Shown here piece by piece: positions 15,488 through 23,943 of a stretch of 26,441 nt of DNA. The translations under genes and the position numbers were made by a program. Position 1 is the stretch's first letter. Each line of letters starts with the position of its first letter. Source of the stretch: JASFEQ01 sp050124735 (GTDB lineage: Bacteria > Desulfobacterota > DSM-4660 > Desulfatiglandales > HGW-15); the NCBI GenBank assembly GCA_050124735.1, contig JASFEQ010000014.1, positions 1-26,441 of the forward strand, given 5' to 3'. The notes under the pieces are model-generated. The model had not been told where the DNA came from and searched no databases. It worked only from the letters and a program-made list of their open reading frames with translations.

Positions 15488-17302
15488 ATGAACGGTTGGA
15501 CGGGTCAGTGTCTTACGGTGAATCTCACTGAAAACAAGTTCCAGACAGAGGCGCTGCCCCAGGAACTTATGGAAAGATTCATGGGGGGTCGCGGTCTGGG
15601 CGTGAAGATTCTTTCTGACGAAATAGATCCCCGGGTTGACCCCCTCTCTCCTGAGAACAAACTCATCTTTGTCTCGGGTCCATTGGTTGGCACGGGTGCC
15701 GTGACTGGTGCCTCATGCAATGTGGTGACCAAGAGCGCCCTGTCTGGAACCATTGCCTGTGCCAAAATGCGGGGACACTTTGGGGCTGAATTGAAGTTCT
15801 CTGGCTTCGACATGATCATCCTGGAAGGAAAGGCTGAATTACCGGTTATCCTTTCCATCATGGATGACAGAATCAAAATACAGCCCGCTCCAGAATATTG
15901 GGGTCGCACCACGTCCGAAACCGAGGATCTATTCAAGAAGGGCCTCACAGACAAATGGGCGGGGAGGGAGACCTATTTGGTCTCCATCGGTCCTGCCGGA
16001 GAAAAACTTATCCCTCTGGCCAACATCATTAATGACGGTTTTTTGTCCGTTGGCGGGGCTGGCATAGGCGCTGTGATGGGCTCCAAGAATCTCAAAGCCA
16101 TTGCCGTCAAAGGCAGCCATTCCCTCAACGTGGCCGATGGCAATCGCTTTATGCAAGTGGTAACCAATCTGACAAACAAAATGAACAGTGCGCCCATGAC
16201 TTCCCAATCCATGTCCGCCTGGGGATCCGCTTTTTTTGTAGGCCTCTGCTATCAAAAAGGCATACTGCCATGGAATAATTTTCAGACCGCTTCATTCAGG
16301 GAATCTAAGGTTGTGGGAACGGGGGCCTTAGAAAACGCATTTGCCTTGAGAAGTAGGGGGTGTTTTGCCTGCCCCGTCGCTTGTATCAAAAAGACCGATG
16401 CGGATAATCCGCTGTTCAAGGGAAAAGGGATGGCGCCCACCTATTTGGCCATTGGGGCCCTTGGTTTGAATTGCGGTATTACCGATCTGACCATCATCGG
16501 TATGGCCAACATGATCTGCGCTGAGATGGGGTTGGACCCCATCGCAGCGGGAGGCACCATGGCCACGATCATGGAGTTGATGGGGAAGGGGATTATTTCC
16601 AAGGATGACCTCAAACTTGATCTCGAGTTTGGGCAGGGTGAAGAGATGTTGCAGGCCTTGAGTCTCATGGCCACAAAAAAGGGACATGCTAAAAGAATAG
16701 GACAGGGGGGGAAGGCCCTTGCAGAGGAGCATGGTCACCCAAACTCTTTCATGGGCGTCAAAGGCCTGCCTATGGCTCCTTTTGACCCGCGTGGGATCCA
16801 GGGCATGGGCCTGCACTTTGCCACTTCCAATTATGGTCCCCATCACCTCTATGCCTATACCTTCATCGATGAAGTCTTGAACGTTCACGAACACCTCGAT
16901 CCCTGGACCCCTGAAGGAAAACCAGAACTGGTCAAAAGGTATCAAGATACGACCGCGATCATGGATTCCCTGGGGCTTTGTAATTGGCCGTTGATGGGAT
17001 TGAAATTTAAAAACTTTGTGCCCATGGTCAATAGTTGTTTGGGGACTAGCTATAAGGGTGATGATTTACTTGGGATGGGTGAGAGCATCTGGAGCCTAGA
17101 GAGGCTGTTCAACCTGAGAGCCGGATTTGATCATACCCACGACACATTACCGGAGAGGTTTTTTGAAGAGCCGATCGCCGAGGGTCCAGCCGAGGGCCAG
17201 ATCAGCAAACTGGATGAAATGCTCGACGAATACTACCACCTTCGCGGCTGGACCGAGAAGGGAGAACCACATCCAGAAACCTTGAAAGCCTTGGGACTCT
17301 GA
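15488..17302 (+). CDS. aor: Aldehyde:ferredoxin oxidoreductase (tungsten/molybdopterin, AOR family)
   Basis: 604 residues, the normal AOR length, with a GTGAGG ribosome-binding site. The N-terminal domain (MNGWTGQCLTVNLTE, RFMGGRGLGVKIL) and domains 2-3 are complete. [4Fe-4S] ligands are visible as C292, C295 and C299 (CFACPVAC) and C498 in the pterin-binding motif DSLGLC; a second pterin motif is GLDPIAAGG. AORs bind a bis-pyranopterin tungsten site and oxidise aldehydes to acids with ferredoxin, or the reverse when electrons are very low in potential. BamB of class II benzoyl-CoA reductase is a divergent member of the same family. The neighbours here are ferredoxins and Hdr subunits, so this enzyme probably feeds or draws electrons through Hdr. 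The real substrate cannot be read from sequence. Confidence 0.93.
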   Translation: MNGWTGQCLTVNLTENKFQTEALPQELMERFMGGRGLGVKILSDEIDPRVDPLSPENKLIFVSGPLVGTGAVTGASCNVVTKSALSGTIACAKMRGHFGAELKFSGFDMIILEGKAELPVILSIMDDRIKIQPAPEYWGRTTSETEDLFKKGLTDKWAGRETYLVSIGPAGEKLIPLANIINDGFLSVGGAGIGAVMGSKNLKAIAVKGSHSLNVADGNRFMQVVTNLTNKMNSAPMTSQSMSAWGSAFFVGLCYQKGILPWNNFQTASFRESKVVGTGALENAFALRSRGCFACPVACIKKTDADNPLFKGKGMAPTYLAIGALGLNCGITDLTIIGMANMICAEMGLDPIAAGGTMATIMELMGKGIISKDDLKLDLEFGQGEEMLQALSLMATKKGHAKRIGQGGKALAEEHGHPNSFMGVKGLPMAPFDPRGIQGMGLHFATSNYGPHHLYAYTFIDEVLNVHEHLDPWTPEGKPELVKRYQDTTAIMDSLGLCNWPLMGLKFKNFVPMVNSCLGTSYKGDDLLGMGESIWSLERLFNLRAGFDHTHDTLPERFFEEPIAEGPAEGQISKLDEMLDEYYHLRGWTEKGEPHPETLKALGL

Positions 17303-17355
17303 CCAAATAGATGTTGGTATCGTTGGCTGACCTCAACCCGACGAAGATTCATATT

Positions 17356-17378
17356 ATAAAATCGTTAAGCGATTTTAT
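17356..17378 (+). promoter_or_regulatory. 9-bp hairpin touching the ferredoxin ribosome-binding site
   Basis: ATAAAATCG (17356-17364) and CGATTTTAT (17370-17378) are perfect arms around a TTAAG loop. GGAGGG follows directly. The structure could modulate translation of the second ferredoxin or mark an mRNA-processing site. Confidence 0.4.
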
Positions 17379-17389
17379 GGAGGGCAAGG

Positions 17390-17764
17390 ATGCCGAAGAT
17401 TAAGATCGACCATAGAAAATGTACAGGTTGCAGGCACTGTGAAATCGCCTGCTCCCTTAACCATGTGGAAGGAGTGGCCAATCCCAGAAGGTCTCGTATC
17501 AGGGTCTACCATGAGGGGACCACCTACTTCCCCACTATTGCTGGACCCTTTGTGGATGCAGCTTGTACGTCAAAACATAACGTGGTGATAGGAGGGGAGA
17601 CCTATGATATGTGCCTTGTCTGTCGCGCCTCCTGTCCTGAAAAGCCCTTTTTCATTGAAGCGGAGACAGGTTTTCCTTTGAAGTGCGATTTCTGTGGTAT
17701 CCCCCCTAGCCCCTCCTGCGTGAGGTGGTGTAACACCGGCGCCCTCGAACTCATCGAGGACTAA
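17390..17764 (+). CDS. Poly-cluster 4Fe-4S ferredoxin (AOR/BamC-like electron-transfer subunit)
   Basis: 124 residues with twelve cysteines, enough for three 4Fe-4S clusters: C11, C14, C17 and C21 (CTGCRHCEIAC), C59, C75, C78 and C82 (CLVCRASCP), C99, C102, C110 and C114. This spacing is that of the small Fe-S subunit accompanying AOR-family enzymes (AorA) and BamC of class II benzoyl-CoA reductase. It is 87 bases downstream of AOR with a GGAGGG ribosome-binding site, and 107 bases upstream of hdrA. It most likely wires AOR to HdrA in a cytosolic complex. The comparison to AorA/BamC is by Cys pattern and position. Confidence 0.88.
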   Translation: MPKIKIDHRKCTGCRHCEIACSLNHVEGVANPRRSRIRVYHEGTTYFPTIAGPFVDAACTSKHNVVIGGETYDMCLVCRASCPEKPFFIEAETGFPLKCDFCGIPPSPSCVRWCNTGALELIED

Positions 17765-17813
17765 TCATTTTGGAATTCTGGGATTCAGGAATTCCGGGAT
17801 TTGGGTATTTTTC

Positions 17814-17868
17814 AATTCCCCAATTCCTCAATTCGGAATCCCTTAATTCTTTAATCTCTTAATGTTTT
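17814..17868 (+). repeat. Degenerate 8-bp tandem array before hdrA
   Basis: Seven consecutive units: AATTCCCC, AATTCCTC, AATTCGG (7 bases), AATCCCTT, AATTCTTT, AATCTCTT and AATGTTTT. The array ends 3 bases before the hdrA ATG, and no ribosome-binding site can be seen there. Upstream of it, GGAATTCTGGGATTC and related words continue the same style on the opposite strand sense. Confidence 0.6.
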
Positions 17869-17871
17869 CAT

Positions 17872-20800
17872 ATGAACAAGACCAACAAAAATAATGATGT
17901 TGTCGGGGCCGTGATGGTCGTTGGAGGCGGAATTGCAGGTATCCAGGCCTCACTGGATCTGGCCGATTCAGGCTACTACGTCTATCTCTTGGAGAAAGGC
18001 GCGTCAATCGGTGGGGTCATGGCGCAACTGGACAAGACCTTTCCCACGAATGATTGCGCCATCTGAATTCTGGCCCCTAAACTGGTAGAGGCCGGTCGGT
18101 CTCCCAACATCGAGATCATCACGAAGGCTGAGCTTTTACGTCTCGAGGGGCAGTCTGGCAATTTTATCGCCAAGTTTCGGCAGTGGCCCCGCTACGTGAA
18201 CGAGGATCTCTGCACAGCTTGCGGCACATGTTCTAACTACTGCCCAATACCTATAGAGGACTCATATAATGAGGGGCTTTGCATGACCAAGGCCCTGCAC
18301 ATAGATTACCAGCAAGCCATCCCGGCCGCCTTTTATATCGACGAGAACACCTGTCTATTCTTGACAAGAAAAGAATGCAAACAGTGTGAGAGAGTCTGTC
18401 TCGCCAAAGCGATAGATTTTACGCAGCAACCGCGCGACGTGGATGTCAGGGTGGGAGCAGTGATTCTCGCGCCTGGGTTTGGCCGCATCTCTAAGGATGT
18501 GTTGTCAAGATATGGCTATGGAAGATCTGCGAATGTGATCACGGGTTTGGAATTTGAACGCCTCACATCCGCCTCGGGTCCCACCACAGGGGAGATCATT
18601 AGACCCTCAGACGATGAGCATCCCAAAAGAATTGCCTTTCTCCAGTGTATAGGCAGCAGAGATTTACCGAGTGGGAATGGCTATTGTTCATCGGTCTGTT
18701 GCATGTACGCCATAAAAGAAGCCCTGGTGGCTCGAGAACACGACCCTGATCTGGATATAACCATTTTTTACATGGATATGCGCACCCAGGGAAAGGATTT
18801 TGATTATGCCAGGGCTCGCGCCAAGGAAAAGGGGATCCATTTTGTCAGAAGTCGCTTTGGTGGCATTCAGACCAAAAAAGAACACCTTGAACTAAAATAT
18901 GTGAATGAGGAGGGGAGACACTATAAAGAAGACTTCGACATGGTGGTGCTTCCCGAGGGTCTTGAGTCACCGCAGGGGGCTGATTCCCTTGCCAAAGCGG
19001 CCAATATCCACCTGAATCACTATGATTTCTGTAAGACCGACACCTTTTCGCCCCTTGAAACTTCCCGCGCGGGCGTCTTTGTGGCTGGGGCCTTTCAGGG
19101 TCCTAAGGATGTCCCCGAAAGCGTGACCGACGCAAGTGGCGCTGCGGCCCTTGCTGCGGAGGCCTTGTCCCATGTGCGAAACACCGGAGTGGCCGTAAAG
19201 ACCTACCCCAGTGAAACGGATATAGAAAAAGAACCTCGCATAGGCGTTTTCGTCTGTTTCTGTGGCAGCAATATTGGAGGGGTCGTAAACGTCTCAGAGG
19301 TATCCGATTATGCGGCAACCTTGGACAATGTGGTCTTCATAGATACGAACCTCTATAGCTGTGCGCAGAATACCCAGGAACTTATCAGTGAGAAGATCAG
19401 GGAAAACCGATTAAATCGTGTGGTCGTGGCAGCTTGCACACCTCGTACCCATGAACCGCTTTTTCAGGAGACACTGAAAAATGCGGCCCTCAACAGATGT
19501 CTCTTTGAGATGGCCAACATCAGGGATCATTGCTCATGGGTCCACTCCCATCTCCCTAAAGAGGCAACGGAAAAGGCCAAGGACCAGGTGAGAATGGCTG
19601 TGGCTAAGGCGCGCTTACTCCGGCCTCTGCCCGAACAGACCCTACCCGTAAGCCCCAAAGCGCTGGTTATCGGAGGGGGCATCTCCGGGATGACAGCGGC
19701 TTTGAGCATCGCCAATCAGGGATTTGAGTGCTTTTTAGTGGAAAGATCACCAAATCTGGGGGGAAACCTGAAAGAGATTCGGTTTACGCTCCACGGTCAC
19801 GATCCGAGGCAACTTCTTGCGAATATGGTGAAAGAGGTCATGTCCAATAAGCTTATCCACCTCTATACCGATGCCACCGTGAGCGAGGTATCTGGCTATG
19901 TGGGCAACTTCACAACCACGATCCGCACAGGAAGGGAATCTGAAGACTTGCACCACGGCGTGATCGTTGTGGCAACGGGCGGGGAGCCATATAAACCAAC
20001 GCAGTATTTATATGGCAAATCGGAGCGGGTTATCACTCAACTTGAGTTGGAAGCCCTTTTGGCCGATCCCAAAAGGATAGACAAAACAAACCACATTATC
20101 ATGATCCAATGCGTGGGTTCCAGGGGAGAGGACCTGACATATTGTAGCAAGGTATGCTGTGGTCAAGCCGTTAAGAATGCCCTTCAAATTTTGAAACATA
20201 ACCCGGCAGCCCACATAACGATTCTCTTCAGAGACATGCGTACTTACGGACTCATGGAAGATGCTTATCAACGGGCTCGTGAAAAAGGGGTAAATTTCAT
20301 TCACTTTGACAAGGAACTCCCTCCCCGAGTGTTTGAAGAAGAGGGTAGGCCCCGCGTGGAATTCCTAGATAAGTTCTTGGGGGAAAAGATCATCCTTGAT
20401 CCTGAACTTATTGTTTTGAGCGTCGGGATCGGACCCGGCGATGTGGGGGAGTTGGCAAAATCACTTAAGGTCCCCCTCAACAAAGACGGATTTTTTCTAG
20501 AGGCCCACCCCAAGCTTCGGCCGGTTGAATTTTCTGTGGATGGCGTCTATCTTTGCGGCCTCGCCCATTCACCAAAACCCATATCTGAGGCCATTGCCCA
20601 AGCTCAGGCCGCAGCTGGTAAGGCATGTATCCAGCTTGCCAAAGGATACGTGGCGGTAGAGCCTATTGTCTCCTCAGTAGATCAGGAGGCCTGTATCGGA
20701 TGCGGGATTTGTGAAAGTCTTTGTCCATATGCCGCGATTAGGATCGCAAAGGTTGGAAACAAGAAAAAGGCAGAAACGATCTCTGCTTCATGTAAGGGTT

Positions 20801-20925
20801 GCGGGATATGTGCATCTCATTGCCCCACTCTGGCCATATACTTGGGGAGCTTTAGCAACGAGCAAATCCTCGCCCAGATCAGGGCCTATGGAGATAAGGG
20901 TCCGTCATTAGCGATGAACCCATGA
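17872..20925 (+). CDS. hdrA: HdrA-type FAD/4Fe-4S electron-bifurcation subunit, selenocysteine-containing
   Basis: One 1017-residue frame interrupted only by TGA at 18064-18066, residue 65, read as selenocysteine: the context is FPTNDCAI-U-ILAPKL, where HdrA proteins have a conserved Cys or Sec. A hairpin with a GGU-containing loop lies just downstream (see SECIS). Domains: first FAD-binding fold (GGGIAG, residues 18-23), Cys motif C114, C117, C120, C124, then a second HdrA-like half with CFCGSNIGG and GGGISG (601-606), and two C-terminal ferredoxin clusters (C941-C951, C974-C984). Such double-FAD HdrAs can split or merge electrons of different potential. MvhD follows 11 bases after. No clear ribosome-binding site precedes ATG 17872. 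A split-gene annotation starting at 18196 would be wrong. Confidence 0.92.
18064..18095 (+). promoter_or_regulatory. UGA-Sec codon and bacterial SECIS-like hairpin in hdrA
   Basis: TGA at 18064-18066 is followed after 3 bases by a stem: CTGGCC (18070-18075) pairs with GGCCGG (18090-18095), then a C-A mismatch and two more pairs. The apical loop AAACTGGT (18079-18086) contains GGU, 17 bases after the UGA. Stem position and loop content match bacterial SECIS elements recognised by SelB. Confidence 0.75.
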
Positions 20926-20936
20926 GTGATTGAGCC

Positions 20937-21566
20937 ATGAGCAACAAGGAATCATTTGAGCCGAAAATACTGGGCTTTCTCTGTAACTGGTGTTGCTACG
21001 CAGCGGCGGACTCCGCTGGGATTTCCCGTTTTCAATATCCACCTAACATCAGAGTCATCAGGATCATGTGTACTGGTAGAATGGACCCGGTATTCATCAT
21101 CGAAGCCTTTCGCGCAGGTGCTGATGGCATTTTCGTGGGTGGATGACAGTTGGGGGAATGTCATTACCAGGTTGGTAATTACGATGCCATCGTCACTGCC
21201 CATTTTAGTCGGAGGCTCTTAGAGATGGGAGGGGTTAATCCAGACAGATTTGCGTTGGACTGGGCTTCTGCTGCTGAGGCACCGCTCTATGTGGAAATCA
21301 TAACGAAATTTACCAATCATATAAAGGAATTGGGTCCGTTGGGCGAAACGGAAAGGATCTCTCACGAAAAACTCAGCTCAAGGCTTTCAATGGCCAGCTC
21401 TCTAGCCGCTAATGTCAAATTGCGAACGCGTTTCGCAAAGCTCACACGTGCTTTTAGACAGAAAAACGACTATTCGGCGGAGCTCTTAGAGGCCGAAATG
21501 TCAGAGAGGCTTGACGCGGCGATCCTGCGTGAAATGGAAAAGCAGGAAAGCATGATTAGATCATAA
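20937..21566 (+). CDS. mvhD: MvhD-type iron-sulfur subunit, selenocysteine-containing
   Basis: A 209-residue frame with TGA at 21144-21146 (residue 70). The context GADGIFVGG-U-QLGECHYQVGN equals the MvhD signature, where the residue is normally Cys or Sec before GDCHY. Other cluster ligands are C16, C19 and C20 (CNWCCYAAADSAG), C45 and C75. MvhD carries a 2Fe-2S cluster and passes electrons between HdrA and a partner hydrogenase, formate dehydrogenase or NAD(P)H module; no hydrogenase is nearby, so the partner is probably the HdrC-GltD fusion. The C-terminal 60-70 residues form a helical extension beyond the usual length of about 140. A SECIS-like hairpin follows the UGA. A start at TTG 21150 would lose half of the protein. 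Confidence 0.92.
21144..21179 (+). promoter_or_regulatory. UGA-Sec codon and bacterial SECIS-like hairpin in mvhD
   Basis: TGA at 21144-21146 is followed by a perfect 6-bp stem, ATTACC (21163-21168) with GGTAAT (21174-21179), closing a 5-base loop AGGTT. GGU begins 24 bases after the UGA, within the range seen for SelB-dependent elements. The hairpin coincides with codons for HYQVGN, so part of its sequence is also constrained by the protein. Confidence 0.75.
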
Positions 21567-21604
21567 CCAGGACTTAGTCAGCCCACAGCTGAAAGGAGGC
21601 GCTT

Positions 21605-23422
21605 TTGGCCTTAGCGAGCCGGGACCTGTACCCACAATTCAAATTTGAAGTGACCGCCATGCCAGGCGGTGAGTTGGTGAAACGGTGCTTTGACTGTGGC
21701 ACGTGCACCGGCGTATGTCCGGTCAGTCAAGCGGGTAGCGGGTTTGATCCCAGAAAAATTCTTCACATGATAAGAATGGGACTAAAAGAGCAACTCCTGA
21801 GCTCCCCGGTAATCTGGCATTGCACCCACTGTGATAGTTGTGCATTTGTCTGTCCTCAGAATGTGCGATTCAGTTCCGTGGTGGATGTGCTTCGAGAAAT
21901 GGCCATGGCTCAAGGGTATCATGACGGCGTTGGACTTGATAAGTGGGGTACTGCACCGTGTAAGGCAGGTTGTCCGGCGCACATAAGTATCCAAGGCTTT
22001 GTGGCCGCAATCACAGAAGGAAGATATGAAGAGGGCTTGAAAATCATCAAAGAAGAGATGCCCTTCCCCGGCATATGCGGCCGCGTATGTCCCCACCCCT
22101 GTGAGGCAGAATGCAACAGGGGAAGGATTGATAAGCCTATTGCTATCGAATATCTCAAACGGTTTTTGGCAGATCTGGACCTTTCCTTAGAGCGTCCGTA
22201 CATCCCCCCAAAAAAGCCGGCTAAAAAGGAGAGGGTTGCCGTGATTGGTGCAGGCCCGGCCGGCCTTACGGCAGCCTATTATCTTGCTATTGAGGGCTAT
22301 CCCATAACCGTCTTTGAAAAGCTCCCTGTAGCCGGGGGTATGATGGTCGTAGGCATTCCTGAGTTCCGATTACCCCGGCAAATCCTTCAGGCTGAAATTG
22401 ACGTGATTAAAAAATTGGGCGTTGATATCAGATTCAACGTGGAGGTTGGAAAAGACCTCAGTTTCAACGCAATGAGGAGTGAATACAAGGCTATTTTTGT
22501 GGGTATTGGATGTCATCGCGCTCTAAAACTTGGGATACCAGGTGAAGAGGAATGGGCTGGAGTCGTGGATGGCCTCACATTTTTGAGGGACGTAAACCTG
22601 GGAAACCCACCCATATCCAGGGGAAGATTGGTCATTATTGGTGGCGGAAATACGGCAGTTGATTGCGCTCGGGTGGCTAAACGGTTGGGTTATCTTAGTG
22701 TGACTATCCTATACAGAAGAACCCGTGAGGAGATGCCAGCAAGCGCCTGGGAAGTGGAAGAAACTATTGAAGAAGAGATCGATATCCAGTTTCTCACCGC
22801 CCCTGTGAAAATATTGGGCGAGAATGGAACCGTTTCAGGGCTCGAAAATATTCGCATGAAAATGGGAGAACCTGATGAGTCAGGTCGGCGGAGGCCTCTG
22901 CCCATTCAAGGGTCTGAATTCACCGTCCAAGCAGACACCGTCGTCACCGCCCTCGGGCAGTTACCGGATTTGACCTGGATACCTCATGATTTAGGGTCGT
23001 TCATTTCGGAAAAAGGTCTTTTAATGGCCGAGCCGCGAACTGGGATGACAAATATTCCAGGCGTATTCACGGGGGGCGATGTGGTTTCAGGACCTTGGAC
23101 CGTTGTGGAAGCGGTGGCCTCTGGAAAAAGGGCTGCCATGGCTATGGATCATTATTTGAAGCGTAGCCAAGAAATGCAGGATCAGGACTGGAAAGGAATT
23201 GCGCTTGCCTCAGAGGGTGTTGAATTGAAGGAAAGGGAGTCTATGCCCTGTCTTTCGACTCCGGAGCGTAAAAGGACTTTTAAGGAAGTTAACCTGGGCT
23301 TCAGCGAGGAACAGTCCATACGCGAGGCCAACCGCTGTTTGAGAATATGTGGTATTCAAAAAGGTGAGGCCAAGTTTGGGGAATCCATGCTCGACCAGAA
23401 AAAAATCCTGCCAGATTCCTGA
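21605..23422 (+). CDS. HdrC - GltD-like fusion: Fe-S / NAD(P)H:acceptor oxidoreductase
   Basis: 605 residues from TTG 21605, supported by AAAGGAGG 5 bases upstream. Residues 1-110 are HdrC-like, with C28, C31, C34, C38 and C73, C76, C79, C83 (CX2CX2CX3CP twice). Residues 115-190 are the Cys-rich GltD N-terminal domain (PCKAGCPAHISIQGF, CGRVCPHPCEAECNR). FAD fold GAGPAG is at 215-220, with GGGNTA (346-351) as the NAD(P) fold and VFTGGDVVSGPWTVVEA closing the FAD site. GltD-type flavoproteins (also NfnB) exchange hydride from NAD(P)H with Fe-S clusters. HdrC normally links HdrA to HdrB, which is absent here, so the fusion replaces HdrBC with a pyridine-nucleotide module. It is the last gene of the operon, 38 bases after mvhD. 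Confidence 0.88.
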   Translation: MALASRDLYPQFKFEVTAMPGGELVKRCFDCGTCTGVCPVSQAGSGFDPRKILHMIRMGLKEQLLSSPVIWHCTHCDSCAFVCPQNVRFSSVVDVLREMAMAQGYHDGVGLDKWGTAPCKAGCPAHISIQGFVAAITEGRYEEGLKIIKEEMPFPGICGRVCPHPCEAECNRGRIDKPIAIEYLKRFLADLDLSLERPYIPPKKPAKKERVAVIGAGPAGLTAAYYLAIEGYPITVFEKLPVAGGMMVVGIPEFRLPRQILQAEIDVIKKLGVDIRFNVEVGKDLSFNAMRSEYKAIFVGIGCHRALKLGIPGEEEWAGVVDGLTFLRDVNLGNPPISRGRLVIIGGGNTAVDCARVAKRLGYLSVTILYRRTREEMPASAWEVEETIEEEIDIQFLTAPVKILGENGTVSGLENIRMKMGEPDESGRRRPLPIQGSEFTVQADTVVTALGQLPDLTWIPHDLGSFISEKGLLMAEPRTGMTNIPGVFTGGDVVSGPWTVVEAVASGKRAAMAMDHYLKRSQEMQDQDWKGIALASEGVELKERESMPCLSTPERKRTFKEVNLGFSEEQSIREANRCLRICGIQKGEAKFGESMLDQKKILPDS

Positions 23423-23477
23423 CAGGATTCGCAATGGTGCAGGAGGGAGATCGTTAGGAGAATAAACGATCAATCAT

Positions 23478-23888
23478 TCATGAGACTACAGCAACCGCTT
23501 CAGATTGCGCAACCTTGCGGGGTCTCTTCTTGATGGGAAGTTCTATGGCTGTTTTCTGGCTGCAATCCAGCCCTTTCTTACCGGAGAGCAGGGCAAGGAG
23601 CAATCCCTCCTCTCGGCAACGGCCCATATGTCCGCATTTCTTTTTGCTCTTCTCGAAATACTGCAAGGGGGCCGTGCAGTTGAAGGAACTGGCATGCACA
23701 CTCCCCTCAACATAATCTGTGCCGTTATAGACGAGCTTCTTCTTGCCCCCCAGGATCTCTTTCCCAAGCATCAGGTCCGTGCAACTCTCCTGAAACTGGG
23801 GACATGCGGTGCAGTGCATATAAAATTTTAGTGGCGCTTGACAGCCAAATTCTAGGACATGAATCATTCGTGGGTTTCCATTCCCCAT
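23478..23888 (-). CDS. Small cysteine-rich protein, function unknown
   Basis: 136 residues with eight cysteines: C16, C26, C29, C36, C71, C85, C91 and C109. HCTACPQFQESC and KKCGHMGRC look like metal or Fe-S ligand sets. No signal peptide or membrane segment is seen, and I do not recognise a family. ATG 23888 is preceded by AAAGGAG, and a strong sigma-70 promoter with an overlapping palindrome lies upstream, so the gene is real and probably regulated. It converges on the AOR/Hdr operon with 55 bases between the stops, and it lies downstream of the KaiC-XRE-cupin regulator on the same strand. An anaerobic redox or metal role is plausible but unproven. Confidence 0.75.
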   Translation of the reverse strand: MGNGNPRMIHVLEFGCQAPLKFYMHCTACPQFQESCTDLMLGKEILGGKKKLVYNGTDYVEGSVHASSFNCTAPLQYFEKSKKKCGHMGRCREEGLLLALLSGKKGLDCSQKTAIELPIKKRPRKVAQSEAVAVVS

Positions 23889-23943
23889 CTCTTCACTCCT
23901 TTCTCTTTCTCTTGGTCAAAATATGGATTGAATTCCGGTTTTG

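Noticed and set aside
15488..17302. BamB, the active-site subunit of class II benzoyl-CoA reductase
   Set aside because: Length and motifs fit ordinary AOR, and the characteristic BamG-I (NuoEFG-like) and HdrBC-like BamD genes are absent; the assignment cannot be supported.
8324..17868. CRISPR arrays in the repeat-rich spacers
   Set aside because: Units are 7-8 bp, contiguous and degenerate, with no unique spacers and no cas genes.
18196..20925. hdrA beginning at GTG 18196 as a separate gene after a short upstream pseudogene
   Set aside because: The upstream 64 codons carry the FAD-binding GGGIAG and the conserved HdrA site, are in the same frame, and only a TGA in the known Sec position intervenes.
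21150..21566. Independent gene starting at TTG 21150
   Set aside because: It would start inside the MvhD motif, two codons after the UGA; the upstream frame encodes the N-terminal MvhD cysteines.
23404..23429. AATCCTG/CAGGATT stem at the operon end as terminator
   Set aside because: The stem is 7 bp with a 12-base loop and no T-run; termination of the operon may lie further into the convergent gene.
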